A stretch of DNA of 64,000 nucleotides from Phlegmacium glaucopus (GCA_015039465.1 MU130477.1:1177599-1241598), one strand, 5' to 3'. Shown: positions 12,711 to 24,958, counted from the stretch's first letter. Numbers and translations are program-made. The notes: generated by a model from the letters alone, not told the origin.

Positions 12711-14422
12711 CCACCGTGACTAGCCTCTAGCAGGTAAGTTCTCAAATACTACAATCCTGACGCTGACATCTATTAACTTGGCCTTGAGTGATTCTGTGGA
12801 CCGTTCATCACCAATAATATATGGCCCCTCGTACTAAACGGCGCACCGTAGTAGGTCGCCTCCAACTTGAAGACCCTCAGGCTGCCGCACTTCAAACCTC
12901 TTTGAGCGCTCAAGCTATTAACACTCGCGGTTTCCCAACTTTGGCTGATGAGATATACCTCGAAATCATGTCTCATCTACCATCTGTACCTATTCCCACA
13001 CCAATCACTCCCGAGTCACCGTCGTATCCAGAGAGACGTCGCTCTAGGCATGAGACGCTCCTGTCTCTGTCACAAACCTCGCGTTCACTTCGTAGATTCT
13101 TCTGGCGTTACCTATGGCAGCGTATCGAAGTACGTGAGGGAATGAAAATCAGGGATCAAGATGATACTGAGGAAGATTCTCCATATCTGACCACCAGTGG
13201 CCCTTGGTCCACCAGGGAAGGACTCAAAAAGTACACGATAGAACTCGTTCGTCAATTAGAAATCGTTACCGTCCGTAATCCGCAGTTGGCCCAATATGTT
13301 AAGTGAGTTCTGTTTGAATTATCCGTGCTGCGACTTGTTCACTTGTGAACAGTTATGTTGACGTATTCATTGGTGAATATTCAATAAACACCGTTGTTGC
13401 TGAATTGGCGCATTGTTTGAGTCTATTCCCAAACCTGCATACAGTTCAGATCGATGTCACTACAACTTCTAGACGATCTCTGGGGAGGATCTTTGAACCC
13501 ACTTTCAAAAAGTATTCATACCCTCAGATCCGTAATGTTTTCGTCATGGACTCGAGCAAATCCTTGATTATATCTTGCCCCGAGGCAAGACACATCGGCT
13601 ATACGGAACGATGGGAGCTGCCCCCGCCGTTCCTGCACACCATAATAAATCATTGTCCTCACCTGGAAGTACTTGAAGAATTCTCTGACCTTTTTTGGAC
13701 AAACAATACCTCCAAATGTACGATTCTATAGTTCCTTTTAGTATTTACCTTAGCATTGCAAAATTCTAACGGTTTTTACATCCACAAGTCATCGTCAAAA
13801 ACCTCCCAAACCTCCGCGCCGTGACGGTATCTCCTTCAGCAACTCTATCACACCCCTATCATGTACGTGTCTTCCTTCCCTGCGAAGACTCGGCTGATTC
13901 CATCGTCTGGTAGATCGACATTCTTAATAACCTGAATCATCTGCAGACCATCGTACTATTCTGGAAACCTTCACTAATGAATCAAACGCCTTGGTATCTA
14001 CCATATGATGAGCGAGTTGCACAACTGAACAGGATAAAAGAAGTTTGGATTGAGAAGGCCAAGCATATTTTGATGCAAATCCAGCTTCGTGACAATCTGG
14101 AGAAGACAGTGGCCACAAGGAACTACGAGGGTGAAGTGAGGAAAATCTTGATGAGACCGGCTAAGAATCTGAAGGATTGACGTCTTGGAAGGCCTGTAGT
14201 TGTAGGCTGTACGAAATAAGATTATTTTTTGCTAAGTTTACATCCAACCTTGATCATGTACTAGACCTTGGGCAGGAGCAATGGTCCAATGGAGCATGTC
14301 CGAAAAATCTAATGCCCGTCGCAAAACACAACTTTTTGAAAAAGTGTTTACCCCTAAAGTTTTCTTATTCACAATTATTAGAACTTTGTGCAAACAGGAT
14401 TCTATGTAATTTATGGCCGTGA
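12711..14422 (+). repeat. Segmental duplication, copy 2 (F-box unit)
   Basis: Counterpart of 7836-9503, similar in exons, introns and flanks. The third intron is 7 nt longer here and exon 1 is 24 nt longer. Confidence 0.85.
12821..14180 (+). CDS. F-box-like protein, copy 2
   Basis: Exons 12821..13302, 13353..13717, 13789..13862 and 13914..14180 splice in frame to 395 residues. The F-box-like region (FPTLADEIYLEIMSHLPS) and the leucine-rich body match copy 1. The differences are an 8-residue longer exon 1, a changed strip after the F-box and a C terminus extended by five residues (...PAKNLKD). Both copies keep open frames and splice sites despite many substitutions, so both may be functional. 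A role in substrate recognition by an SCF ubiquitin ligase is inferred from the family only. Confidence 0.75.
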
Positions 14423-14850
14423 AAATGTGCGTTATACACTCACTGCTATTCTCTCATGAACTTTTTGTTGTGTGCACTGTGCAACAACATCTGCGTAATG
14501 GTTGGAACTTCTTCGCAAGTTTCCACTTGTCCGGCCGGACAGTGTAGATCATCTTTGTTGAGTTGACATTCATTCGTATACTTTCGTTCCGACGTTCGCA
14601 CAATTTGAGGTACGTATCCACACCGTTACTATAACATTAACAGTGTGCCTAGCTACGTTGTTTAACATCTATATTTAGTCGTCATCATTTCCCTGACGGG
14701 CTGACACTGGGCGCTACGTTGTTTAACGTCTAGACCAACACATAATATCCGCATGAGTGACAACTTCATCCATCAAAACTTTGTTTGACATTAGGAACAT
14801 GATATTGTGCGCCCTCAGCTCATTCATGCTTAGTTTTCTGATCTTACAAA
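14423..14850. other. Intergenic
   Basis: No gene seen. The phrase GCTACGTTGTTTAACRTCTA occurs twice (about 14652 and 14712), a short local duplication. Confidence 0.4.
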
Positions 14851-15099
14851 ATGTGTCAGGAACCCCGATGTCGATCCACACCCACGTGGCAACTCTACGA
14901 CCCACCTCCTCTGCGCATCGATGTCGTAACCCGAATCGCAATGTCAGAAGAGGATGTAGATTCTTGGGGTGCAGCCAACAACATCTCATCTGATCCACCA
15001 CTTTACCTTCGAATGCAATATGCACGGAGGGAGATCAATCGCAGGCTTCCTCCCTACGCACGAATGGGAAACCTTAACCCATCCCCATCCCAACCGTAA
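14851..15099 (+). other. Possible 3' coding exon, unassigned
   Basis: An 82-codon frame with a protein-like composition in its second half (RIAMSEEDVDSWGAANN and following) and a terminal stop. The upstream part is less convincing, and an acceptor-like site precedes it (TGTGTCAG at about 14862). This could be the last exon of a gene whose 5' exons I could not identify, or a remnant. Confidence 0.25.
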
Positions 15100-15962
15100 A
15101 CGTCTCTTCTCTTTTTTAACCCTCTATTGCTTGATCAGCCAAGTAAATTGCATCTGGGCTATGGCATTTGATTTGACTCCGAGTTTTTTTTTTTTTAAAA
15201 AAAATTGTCTCAATTCCGAGCTAATATGAAGACCGCCGACATCAAAAGCTTAAGTTTGCGGTGCCAGTCATCTGGCGACAAGATTTGAGCGCCACTGTTT
15301 CCAAGGTCGTGGACGCATGACGCGTGCTGAGCTGTAGAGGCCAGCTGGGAGATTTGAACCGTATCAAGCAGAATTTTCTAACAATATAATCTCAGGGAAT
15401 TACTTACGAGAAACATATGTGCGCTTTAACATTCTGACAGGTTTAAAAGAGACAGGCATAGTTGCTGCATATACGGCTTAAAGTTATGACTGACCTCGAC
15501 AGAACACTGTCAAAGACTAGTCGTAATAAGCAACGAGACAGCGCCGCGATTTAAGTGTTTACCTGGGAATTGCTCCGAAAAATTATATGCTTAATGGGCG
15601 ACTCGTGCAGCTCCAACACTGTCCACTAGCTGGTGATGATCCATAGAACAGTGTCAACTTCGACATCAAAGCTCCATCGGACACGGTATTCCTACGTGTG
15701 ATGACCGTGTTGGAAACGTCCCTTGTCCAAGGATACATGCCTAACAGGCAGCCCAAGATAACCGCTCTATTATTTTCATGTAAGACGTAACACTACCATT
15801 CTTTGAAAATAAATCCTGCTTCATGTAGGTAGCGGGGCTTTGCCGTCGTCAGCCCTATACTGATTCAATGTGAGAATCATGCCAGGGTTCACATTGTTCC
15901 GTAGCGCTGCGGTCGGTCTCAGAACCATGTGCATCCAATGTCAATGTCGTACATTCAACCGT
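15100..15962. other. Intergenic with a decayed fragment
   Basis: No gene. About 15675-15720 is the diverged counterpart of the fragment at 7290-7345. Confidence 0.4.
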
Positions 15963-16499
15963 TCAACGTGCGATATAAAATATCCGAGAAGAGAAGGCTG
16001 GAAGTAGTCTGCGGGGAGCCAAACTGGCGAGGTGGAAGAGGAACAGCAAAGAACACAAAGGAGGTCTTGTAAGAGATGGCGATAGCATGAAAATGAGATC
16101 GTCAGTTTTCATGAGCTTACGGAATAAAGCCAGCGTTGATAAGGATGAGCAAAGAAAGTAAATGGAAGTAGTTGAGCAATTCTTGTAAGGACCAGCCGAA
16201 ACCTGAAAAGGTGGGTTTAGCATAGTTCAACTTAGTAGCTAGGGGACAAAAACTAAAGGATTGTAATAGGTCATGTGAAGGGGTATAACGATGCTAGGAA
16301 ATGCCGGTTGTTGCTTTGATAATTCTAGTTGCGGTTGATCGCCTCCTACGTAGGTCTCGTTGTTCGGGTTCCCATGGCAATCTACTAAGGTTTTGACACC
16401 AGAATACGAAATTTTTGATTGAGAATGAAGATAAGGAAAACAAAATGGTATAAGGGGATGAAAGGAACACAGAATAGGGTACGTACGAATCGCACTCAA
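15963..16499 (-). other. Unresolved short exons, possibly a small membrane protein
   Basis: Minus-strand frames include a hydrophobic stretch (LLNYFHLLSLLILINAGFIP) followed by a plausible GTAAGC donor and an ACAAG acceptor. A preceding exon could not be joined in frame. The pattern vaguely recalls small Pmp3-like proteolipids, but the similarity is too weak to claim. Confidence 0.2.
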
Positions 16500-16589
16500 C
16501 TCGCCGAAACAGAGTTCAAATGTTTTCGCACTAAGAATACAAACAGAAAAGATTCCAGGATAGTATAAAGTATAATCGTGGGACGGTAC

Positions 16590-17890
16590 TCAAGCGGTGA
16601 CTTCATATCCAGATGCCTGTAGTTCAAAAATGGCATGCTCCAACATCTCTGCAGAGGCGCCATTCGGGTCGAGGGTCCTCCCGTCCTCCATATCTCGGTA
16701 GAACTTATCGATACATTCACCTGCTCCTGATAAATGAGCGACCTTGGCACATGCAGCATGAATGGCGAGGTAAGTTGCAGATGGAACCAGAAGTTTGACC
16801 GCATCTGGGGTTGTGAATGTGACATATTCCGGATAGTCACGTAGGATGTAGGCCTTTGTCGCGATCGCCTCTAGCTTATATTTGTTCTCTTCGTCCTGAT
16901 ACAGTAATTGTCATCATATAACATGTTAGCGTAGTCAAAAATCCAAGGTTAGGTCAGACGCACTGTTGCAACAAACCAAATTGATAATTGATCGAAATGC
17001 GCATGAAATGCAAGCGTCAAAGTCATTACGTTTTCCAAACGGTGAACTTTGGGGCCGTTCAATTCGGCAGGAAGTTCTTCATGGCCAAATCGACTCATGA
17101 CCGCCCACATCGTAGCAGCATAGTCCCGTTATATACAGATAATCATTATCGAGAGTTAAGAAAGAAAATTAAACAGGAGGACATACTTTGGCTGAGCCTG
17201 ATTCAATGGAGGAGTTAGTGGACTCGGCAAATATGTATGCACACTGCGTCGGTTCGCTCCTCAAACTGGGGTCCGAAAAAACAAGGTCGTTCAGCTCTCG
17301 AATTTCCGTTACCGAGAGCGTGTCGTATTTCCCAGTTACAACGCAGCGATATCCATCCCGAATCAGGGCCTGACAATTGCCAATAAGCGAGGATTCATGG
17401 TAAGAGAGACAATACCGACATTCTTTTTGGCCTCAATATGGGATTGAGGAGCTTCCACCAAGGTTGCCTTGATGACATCTGCTATATTAAACGAGGGTCG
17501 AGATGCGTGATTGGAGGGAGTTGGTATGCGACCTTTGTTGGCTCTAACTGAGTGACCGCATCAGATGGCATGGTATACAAGTAGGCTTGGGATCGTACAC
17601 GCCCTGATATAATGATCATAATACATCTTCCCAATGGCAAGAAGGGCGGATTCACCTTCGCACGAGCCGATCTCTTGGACGACCGTTTTCAACCCTCGAT
17701 CTGTGGGCACAAAGTGTATAAGGTAGCCAAGAATTCGAATATTAATCATGTCCTGCCCAACGTCTTCGCCCTTGTCGATGGACATTTACATTTGAAGAGA
17801 CTTCTCGAGCCTCAAGCAGATATCATATGCGCTCACAACTTGCGCCAGATGTCGAAGTCTCTTAGGAACTTTGGGTGGCAGCGAAGTCAT
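16590..17890 (-). pseudogene. HNH-nuclease-domain protein, decayed
   Basis: The reading blocks on the minus strand are 17890..17786, 17785..17599, 17547..17420, 17369..17187, about 17125..16964 and 16895..16590. They reproduce the layout of fungal HNH proteins: an N-terminal helical part, a linker like RANKGRIPTPSNHASRPSF, an HNH-type core (ALIRDGYRCVVTGKYD, then CAYIFAEST), and a C-terminal part (YAATMWAVMSRFG, HRLENVMTL). Two lesions are visible. An in-frame TAA at 17788-17786 splits the N-terminal helix from the rest. The intron after SGSAK has a good GTATGT donor, but its acceptor position near 17126 reads CGGGAC and no AG is available before the next coding block. A downstream ATG (17785) could bypass the first lesion but not the second. 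The remaining introns are intact, so decay is recent. Confidence 0.7.
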
Positions 17891-18168
17891 ATTTGGGGAT
17901 CGTGGTCAAGGAAAAGAACCTTGGAAAGTGGAAGGCGTTGAAGTGGGAGGAAGCGTTTCTGGGAACTGAGGCTGGCGTTCGTGCGTGCTCGCGTTCGCGT
18001 CCTCGGTGACAGTGGGCTGCCTCAATTGTAAGGATGAGGTGACCGTGGAGTCAAATTCACGTGACCAATATCAGTTGGAACTATTTTGTCCTTCACACTG
18101 CAGATCAAAGGTACTCACCTTCATCTTCCAGTCGAAAATCCTTGATTCCAACACAAATACCCTTCACG

Positions 18169-19623
18169 ATGCCTCCCAAAGCCAAGCCAGCATCAGGTTC
18201 ATCCAGTAAAGTCAAGGATGACAAGGTGATCAAACTGCCATTTTCATGGAAACGATGTAAACAAAAATAATTGACCATAGTGATGATTATTCTAGACTTT
18301 TGGAATGAAAAATGTTCGTTATTTCTTGTCCCGATGTATACGACGCCATTTCACATGCAAAGTTGTCCAATGATTCTTGATAAGTGAAACTGACTCAGTG
18401 TCAACATGATAGAAAAACAAATCCGCAAAAGTCAAGGCTCAAGTTGCGCAAATCCAAGCCCAGGCTGCAATGACTGGCAAATCCCGTGAAACAGTCGAGA
18501 AGGAGAAGGAGAAGGCATTACGGGCCAAAGCTAAGCTAGAGGAAGAGAAGCGTGCGAAGGAGGAAGCGGCTCTTTTGAAACCCGTTCAGACGCAGAAAGT
18601 ACCCCCGGGAGTGGATCCAAAAACGGTGCTGTGTGCCTTCTATAAGGCGGGTAATTGTGAGAAAGGAACAAAATGCAAGTTCAGTCATGATCTTAACGTA
18701 GGACGCAAGGTGGAGAAGAAGAATTTGTATGAGGATAGTCGGGAGGAGAAACTTCAAGGTGGTTTCGTTTCTTCTTAGTTTCGTTTCTGAACTCATCATT
18801 ACTCGATCGCAGATACGATGGAGAACTGGGATGAAGAGAAACTCCGAACTGTGGTGCTGTCGAAAGCAGGGAACCCACGAACTACAACTGATGTCAGTTG
18901 ACATCTTTTCGTCGATATTGTGCTTATCTTACTCTTTTTCATCAATAGATCGTATGCAAACATTTTATTCAAGCAATCGAGATACAGAAGTTCGGTTGGT
19001 TCTGGGAATGCCCTAATGGCGAGAATTGCCAGTATCGACACGCACTACCACCAGGATTCGTCCTCAAGTCTCAGAAGAAAGCAGCAGAGGACGCAGCCAA
19101 AGCAAATGTTATCAGTTTGGAGGAATTTTTGGAAGTCGAGGTTCGATTGATTCTTTTTTTCTTCTTCACTCGAGTATGCTGATTGGAGTTCCACAGAGAC
19201 ATAAATTGGGTCCCAATCTAACGCCAGTAACGCCCGAATCTTTTGCCAAATGGAAGAAGACACGAATGGACAAGAAAGAAGCGGAACAAGAAGCCTTGAA
19301 GAAGACGAAGGAGCTCCAGAGCAGCGCAGGAAAGAGCAGCGGAATGAGTGGCAGAGATCTCGTACGTTGGCTGTCGCCTTCGCCTTCGTTTGTTTTACTC
19401 ATCGCATGATGTTTCACAGTTCCAATACAACCCCGAATGGTTCCAAGATGAAGATGATGGCGATGCGTCTGACGACTGGGATCTCAATCGGTACAGACGC
19501 GAACAGGAGGAAGATAATTTGGCGGAGGAGGAACTGCGAATTGCAAATTTGGCATTGCAGAATGGATACCATGAAGGCGTGCATGAAGGAGTGGCGGAAG
19601 GTAGCAGTGGCGGTACAGAGTAA
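18169..19623 (+). CDS. tma46: Tma46/DFRP1-like CCCH protein (DRG GTPase partner)
   Basis: Seven exons: 18169..18225, 18296..18313, 18413..18758, 18813..18892, 18949..19140, 19197..19361 and 19420..19623. They splice cleanly to 353 residues, close to the usual family length. Exon 2 is a micro-exon of 18 nt coding TFGMKN, a conserved family block. Two CCCH fingers are seen: C99/C107/C113/H117 and C170/C188/C194/H198, the second with the long family-specific spacing. The C-terminal third, acidic and helical ([24 protein letters not shown]), is the region that binds and stabilises DRG1/Rbg1 GTPases. In the cytoplasm these associate with ribosomes and help resolve stalled translation. All phases agree and no lesion was found. 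Confidence 0.9.
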
Positions 19624-19678
19624 GCAACCTATAAATCCCCGTTCAATTTGTGATAAATGATGTACATATGCATGAATC

Positions 19679-19755
19679 AACATTTGAGATATAATACAAC
19701 GTAACATTCTACAAAAAGAAGGCCATGCATTCATGCTGAATAAAGACCTGATAGT
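19679..19755 (+). repeat. Diverged direct repeat, left copy
   Basis: CATTTGAGATATAATACAAC and the following about 60 bp resemble 30491-30577 with several indels. This copy lies 55 bp after the TMA46 stop. The other ends at the stop of the CWC2 pseudogene. Confidence 0.55.
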
Positions 19756-20923
19756 CCTCAGGGGGCTCGTCCCAGAAAGTTTCATATAAAACAGCAAAAA
19801 TGGTTCAAAAGTTAATGGGGTTTTTAGAGTGGGTGCAGTGGGTGATTGTGACCCACGGTTCACACAGTCATAAGAGATAAGCTCATGGAAAAATCCATGA
19901 ATTCTTATTCCTCTTATGAAACAACTGAGAGGATTACATCCGCTAGAGCGATTTCGGATCCATTGGAAACTTGATGAGTCGCAAAAAAAATTAGGGCCAA
20001 TTTGGCAGGGCCTAGTTATGATATTCTACTGGTCTGAGTCGAAAGCTGTGGCTACGTTCAAGTTGTCTGGGATGAGCTGACGGACGAGGAAGAGATGCTC
20101 CTTAGCCAGAAGTATGCGCTTTTCCTTGGGCATCCGTCCAACATCTAGCGGGCAGTAGATTTTGTTATCATTATTGGAATATTTCCGTCTACACACTGTC
20201 TACTACATACTTGTCCGTAATCCATTGATTTAACAAGTTTAATTCAAATTCAGTAACAACAATGAAGATGGGCAGTATAGATATCAACAACCCCTCACCC
20301 CCACGTTAACAAATGAATAATGACTCAGTTTGGGCGGTTTGACCATGTGTACTGAGCTGTTAAGTTCACTGTGCGTGCAGCATGATTAATGAGAAGAGTG
20401 GTAATTGACATTGACAAGAAAAATGGCTGAGGTAGAGAACATACTGCATAACGAGTTCTCGGAACTTTTAGTTGATAATGTTGTCCAGATCTGTCAGACG
20501 TCTGTTCTGGCGACGATGGTTAGGCGCTGAGCATGACACAGGGATAACAATGCTATCGTTATTTCTCTGTTTCTAGGATCTACATGGTTGTCATCGGAGA
20601 GTTCCCTTCGAGATCTTCAATGGTCATACTACACGCAAGAATAACAAAGAAAAAATAGGGACTCGGTTAGGAACGGAAGATAGGCATGATGCATGAAGTT
20701 GGATTCCATCAATCGTATGACCATGTGCTCGGAACTAAGTCCATCATCCGGTTGGTCCTGATATCGAAGCGACAGTAGCAAGTTGAATAGAGTTCCTTCG
20801 TAAGATGTTATTGATGTGCCCTTAATCGTAAAGATCAGATTGCTGTTTATGTAATCGAGAGCATCTTTCTTTCTCACTCTCATCATCACCTTTGTCGCTC
20901 ACCACAACTCACTGTAAAACGGT
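19756..20923. other. Intergenic with a short decayed fragment
   Basis: No supported gene. About 20420-20500 contains an ATG-led stretch (MAEVEN..., then NEFSELLVDNV) resembling the fragment at the left edge of the window; it runs into a stop soon after. Confidence 0.4.
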
Positions 20924-23900
20924 ATGAAGCGCATTTTTAAGAAAATTTTCTGGTCCAATAAATCAAAATATTCATCTACGGCCATCAACGATGCTCTGGT
21001 ATCAAGTTCTGAATCAGCAACCTCGACATCGACTATCAAAACAAGCACCGCTGATCCCATGCTATCCGTTCCGGCTAGTGCTATAGCTGCAAGCGCACAA
21101 GCTATTCAAGTCGCTGGCGTTACTGTGAGTGTTCAACTTCATCCCATTGCATCTTTGAACCATCGTCATCGACCAGACTGCCCATGAACTCCGGGTCTCT
21201 ACTTCGGTCTCCACTTTGGCTATCAATGATCTTGCTCCTGTAAGCGTTCCAACCGCTGGCGTTGATGTGGGTGTTCAAATCAGCCCATCATATCCATAAT
21301 TACTCAATCGTCGTCGATCAGGCTACCCATGAATTCCAAGTCTCCACTTCGCCTTCCGCTTTGGCGGTTGCTCCTGTAGCCCGTCTGGAAGGACCTTCGC
21401 CCTCCTCGCCTGATTCCATAATGCAAGCCATCTTGGGAACCACGGAATCCGGACAAAATCCCTCGGTGGGTTGCTTACACAATGTGTTCTCGGTTTTCGC
21501 TGATGATCAGCAGCCTCAACAATCTGCTGTGGGTCTCTTTGGGAATGCCCAGAAGATCATGATCGCTGGCGGCACTTTTGTAAGTCTTTCTCATAGGGTC
21601 CTATAAATGATTTAGCAATAACCATACATAGATTAACTGCGAGAACTACAATTTTCTCCCCGCCAATACTGGTGAAGGGCAGATTAATCTCCCTGTAACT
21701 CAAAGACCCGACTCCAGCCCAATCTTTACTGGACGGAAAGATGTACTAAATAAACTTAGGAAGATTTTTGTTACTGGACTGATGTCAAGGTGTTCTTGTC
21801 TCCTCTGGGGAATGGGAGGGATTGGGAAGACCCAGATTTGTCTCAAGTTCATAGAAGAAATGTCTGACAGGTAAGGTCTTCACTTTGCCATTCAAAACAC
21901 TGGATTCATTTCTTGTTAGTTTTTCACATGTGTTCTGGGTTGATGCTTCCTCTCAGGAGAGCATTGGAATGTCTCTCAAGGGCATATCTAGCCTTCCTGC
22001 TGCACAAAATGCCAGTGTTGATGGCTCAGTTGAGGCTATCCTCCAGTGGATATCTTCTCTTCAAGAAGAATGGTTGATGGTGCTTGATAATGCTGATGAT
22101 CCTCCTCCAGAGATGGTGGTCAAGTTCATTCCTCCAGGTAACAGAGGTAATATTCTCATTACTAGCAGAAACCGATCCATGGGAAGGATTGTCTCAGTTG
22201 AGAACAGAATTGAGATCAAGGAAATGGAGGAGCCAGATGCTATAAATCTACTTCTCAAGGCTAGTTATTTGGATCCATTACCTGAGCATCTTCAAGCTGC
22301 CAAAAATATTGTGATTGAACTTGGCTGCATTCCTCTTGCTATTGATCATGCTGGGGCCTATATTGAAGCTGGGAAATGTGATATCAATCACTATCTGAGG
22401 CAATTCTCAGGACATTGTCAGGCTCTTATGTCAGATGCTACATACACAGGGGCATCAAAGTATGATAAAACAGTCTATGGGACTTGGGATCTTTCTTTCA
22501 AAGAAATAGAAAGGAGAGCTGGTGGACATTCCACTGCTAGAGATGCACAAGCAGCCCAGGCTGCAATCCTAATTCTTCAAATATGTGCTTTCTATTATCA
22601 TAGCAATATTTCTAAAGACATATTCCAATCTGCTGCTGAGGAGGCCATGGGACATGTTGGTAGTGAGATAGCTGAAAGATTACCTCAGGCAGTCACTTTG
22701 TTGGATCATACTCTGCTTGGTTTGGACAATGATGGTCATTGGGATGACTTCATATTTGGACAAGGGATTGGCGTCCTTCTCTCATTCTCCTTGATGAAAA
22801 GAGGACAATCATCTAAAATGTTTTCTGTTCATCCTCTGGTGCACTACTGGAGTCAGGAGAGAATGTCAAAATCTGAGCAGCAAAGAATGTGTCAAATGGG
22901 AAGCATCATCTTGTCCTGTGCAATTCCATGGAGATTTGAAAGTCAGGATTATGCACTGCGACGGTTGATCTTTCCACATATTAAGGCAAATGAGTTACAT
23001 CAAAGGCAGATAGGAGTTATTGAGCAGTACTATGATGATAAATGGAGCAAATTTTCACTAGTGATGTGGGAGAATGGAGACTGGGGAAATGCAGAGCAGC
23101 TAGAGGTTCAAGTCCTGGAAAAAAGAAAGAAGCTGCTAGGTGCAGAACATCCACAGACTACAGCCAGTATGGCAAATCTGGCAGTCACATACTGGTCTCA
23201 GGGAAGGTGGAATGAGGCAGAGCAACTGGAGATTCAAGTTATGGATATGAGAAAGAAGCTGCTTGGAACAGAACATCCAGACACCCTCACCAGTATGGGA
23301 AATCTAGCAAGCACATACAGGGATCAGGGGAGGTGGAATGAGGCAGAGCAGCTGCAGATTCAAGTTATGGACATGAGCAAGAAGCTGCTTGGCACAAAAC
23401 ATCCAAACACCCTTACCAGTATGGAAAATCTAGCAACCATATACTGGGCTCAGGGTAGGTGGAATGAGGCAGAGCAGCTGCAGGTTCAAGTTATGGACAT
23501 GAGGAAGAAGCTTCTTGGTGCAGAACATCCAGACACCCTCAGCAGTATGGCAAATCTAGCAAACACATACAGGAATGAGGGTAGGTGGAATGAGGCAGAG
23601 CAGCTGCAGATTCAAGTTATGGACATGAGCAAGAAGCTGCTTGGTGCAGAACATCCTGACACCCTCACCAGTATGGCAAATCTAGCAAGCACATACACAG
23701 GGATCAGGGAAGGTGGAATGAGGCAGAGCAGCTGCAGATTCAAGTTATGGACATGAGCAAGAAGCTGCTTGGTGCAGAACATCCAGACACCCTTACCAGT
23801 ATGACAAATATAGCAAGCACATACAGGAATCAGGGAAGGTGGAATGAGGCAGAGCAACTGGAGGTTCAAGTCATGGGTATGAGGAAGGAGCTGCTTGATG

Positions 23901-24958
23901 CAGAACATCCATACACTCTCAATAGTATTGCAAATCTGGCAAGCACATACCAGAATCAGGGGAGGTGGAATGAGGCAGAGCAGCTGCAGATTCAAGTTAT
24001 GGACATGAGCAAGAAGCTGTTTGGTGCAGAACATCCTGACACCCTCAACAGTATTGCAAATCTGGCAAGCACATACAGGGATCAGGGGAGGTGGAATGAG
24101 GCAGAGCAGCTGCAGATTCAAGTTATGGACATGAGCATGAAGCTGCTTGGTGCAGAACATCCAGACACCCTCACCAGTATAACAAATATAGCAAGGACAT
24201 ACCATTATCAGGGAAGATGGAATGAGGCAGAGCAGTTAGAGGTTCAAGTTATGAACATGAAGAAGAAGCTGTTTGGTGCAGAACATCCACACACCCTTAA
24301 TAGTATGGCAAATCTAGCAAGTATATACAGGAATCAGGGAAGGTGGAATGAAGCAGAGCAGCTGGGGGTTCAAGTTATGGACATGGGGAAGGAACTACTT
24401 GGTGCAGAACATCCAGACACCCTCAAAAGTATGGCAAGTATAGCAAGCACATACAGGGATCAGGGAAGGTTAAATGAGGCTGAGCAGCTGGATATTACAG
24501 TGCTGGACATAAGGAAGAAGCTGCTTGGTGCAGAACATCCAGACACCCTCAAAAGTATGGCAAGTATAGCAAGCACATACAGGGATCAGGGAAGGTTAAA
24601 TGAGGCTGAGCAGCTGGATATAACAGTGCTGGACATAAGGAAGAAACTGCTTGGTGCAGAACATCCAGACACCCTCAAAAGTATGGAAAGTATAGCAAGC
24701 ACATACAGGGATCAGGGAAGGTTAAATGAGGCTGAGCAGCTGGATATTCAAGTGTTGGACATGAGGAAGAAGCTGTTTGGTGCAGAACATCCAGACACCC
24801 TCCAAAGTATGGCAAATATAGCAAGCACATACAGGGATCAGGGAAGGTTAAATGAGGCTGAGCAGCTGGATATTCAAGTGCTGGACATGAGGAAGAAGCT
24901 GCTTGGTGCAGAACATCCAGACACCCTCAAGAGTGTGATAAATCTTGCAAGTATATAG
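20924..24958 (+). CDS. NB-ARC/TPR (NLR-like) protein, frameshifted in the repeats
   Basis: Exons 20924..21124, 21177..21266, 21322..21579, 21632..21870 and 21920 onward. The N-terminal domain contains the LFGNAQKIMIAGGTF block common in basidiomycete P-loop proteins. NB-ARC follows: P-loop GMGGIGKT at residues 243-250, Walker B EEWLMVLDNADD, sensor-like ITSRN, LGCIPLA and a terminal VHPLVHYWSQERM. Then come about 15 kinesin-light-chain-type TPRs of 42 residues (AEHPDTL...GRWNEAEQL). NLR-like proteins of this build act in fungal self/non-self recognition and programmed cell death. Near 23695 the text reads ACATACACAGGG where other units have ACATACAGGG, a 2-bp gain that shifts the frame. The first frame ends at 23756 and the array continues in the shifted frame to a TAG at 24956-24958. 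About 26 further TPR-like codons follow to 25038. Either a recent pseudogene or an assembly error. Confidence 0.85.

Noticed and set aside
15963..16499. Pmp3-like proteolipid
   Set aside because: One hydrophobic block and a plausible intron, but the exons could not be joined in frame and key family residues are not evident.
17691..17890. Intron from GTGAGC removing the in-frame TAA of the HNH gene
   Set aside because: Possible in phase, but it would delete the conserved N-terminal helix text, and the later missing acceptor would remain.
23690..23760. Programmed frameshift in the TPR array
   Set aside because: No slippery heptamer or downstream structure is seen; a simple CA dinucleotide gain relative to sister units explains the shift.
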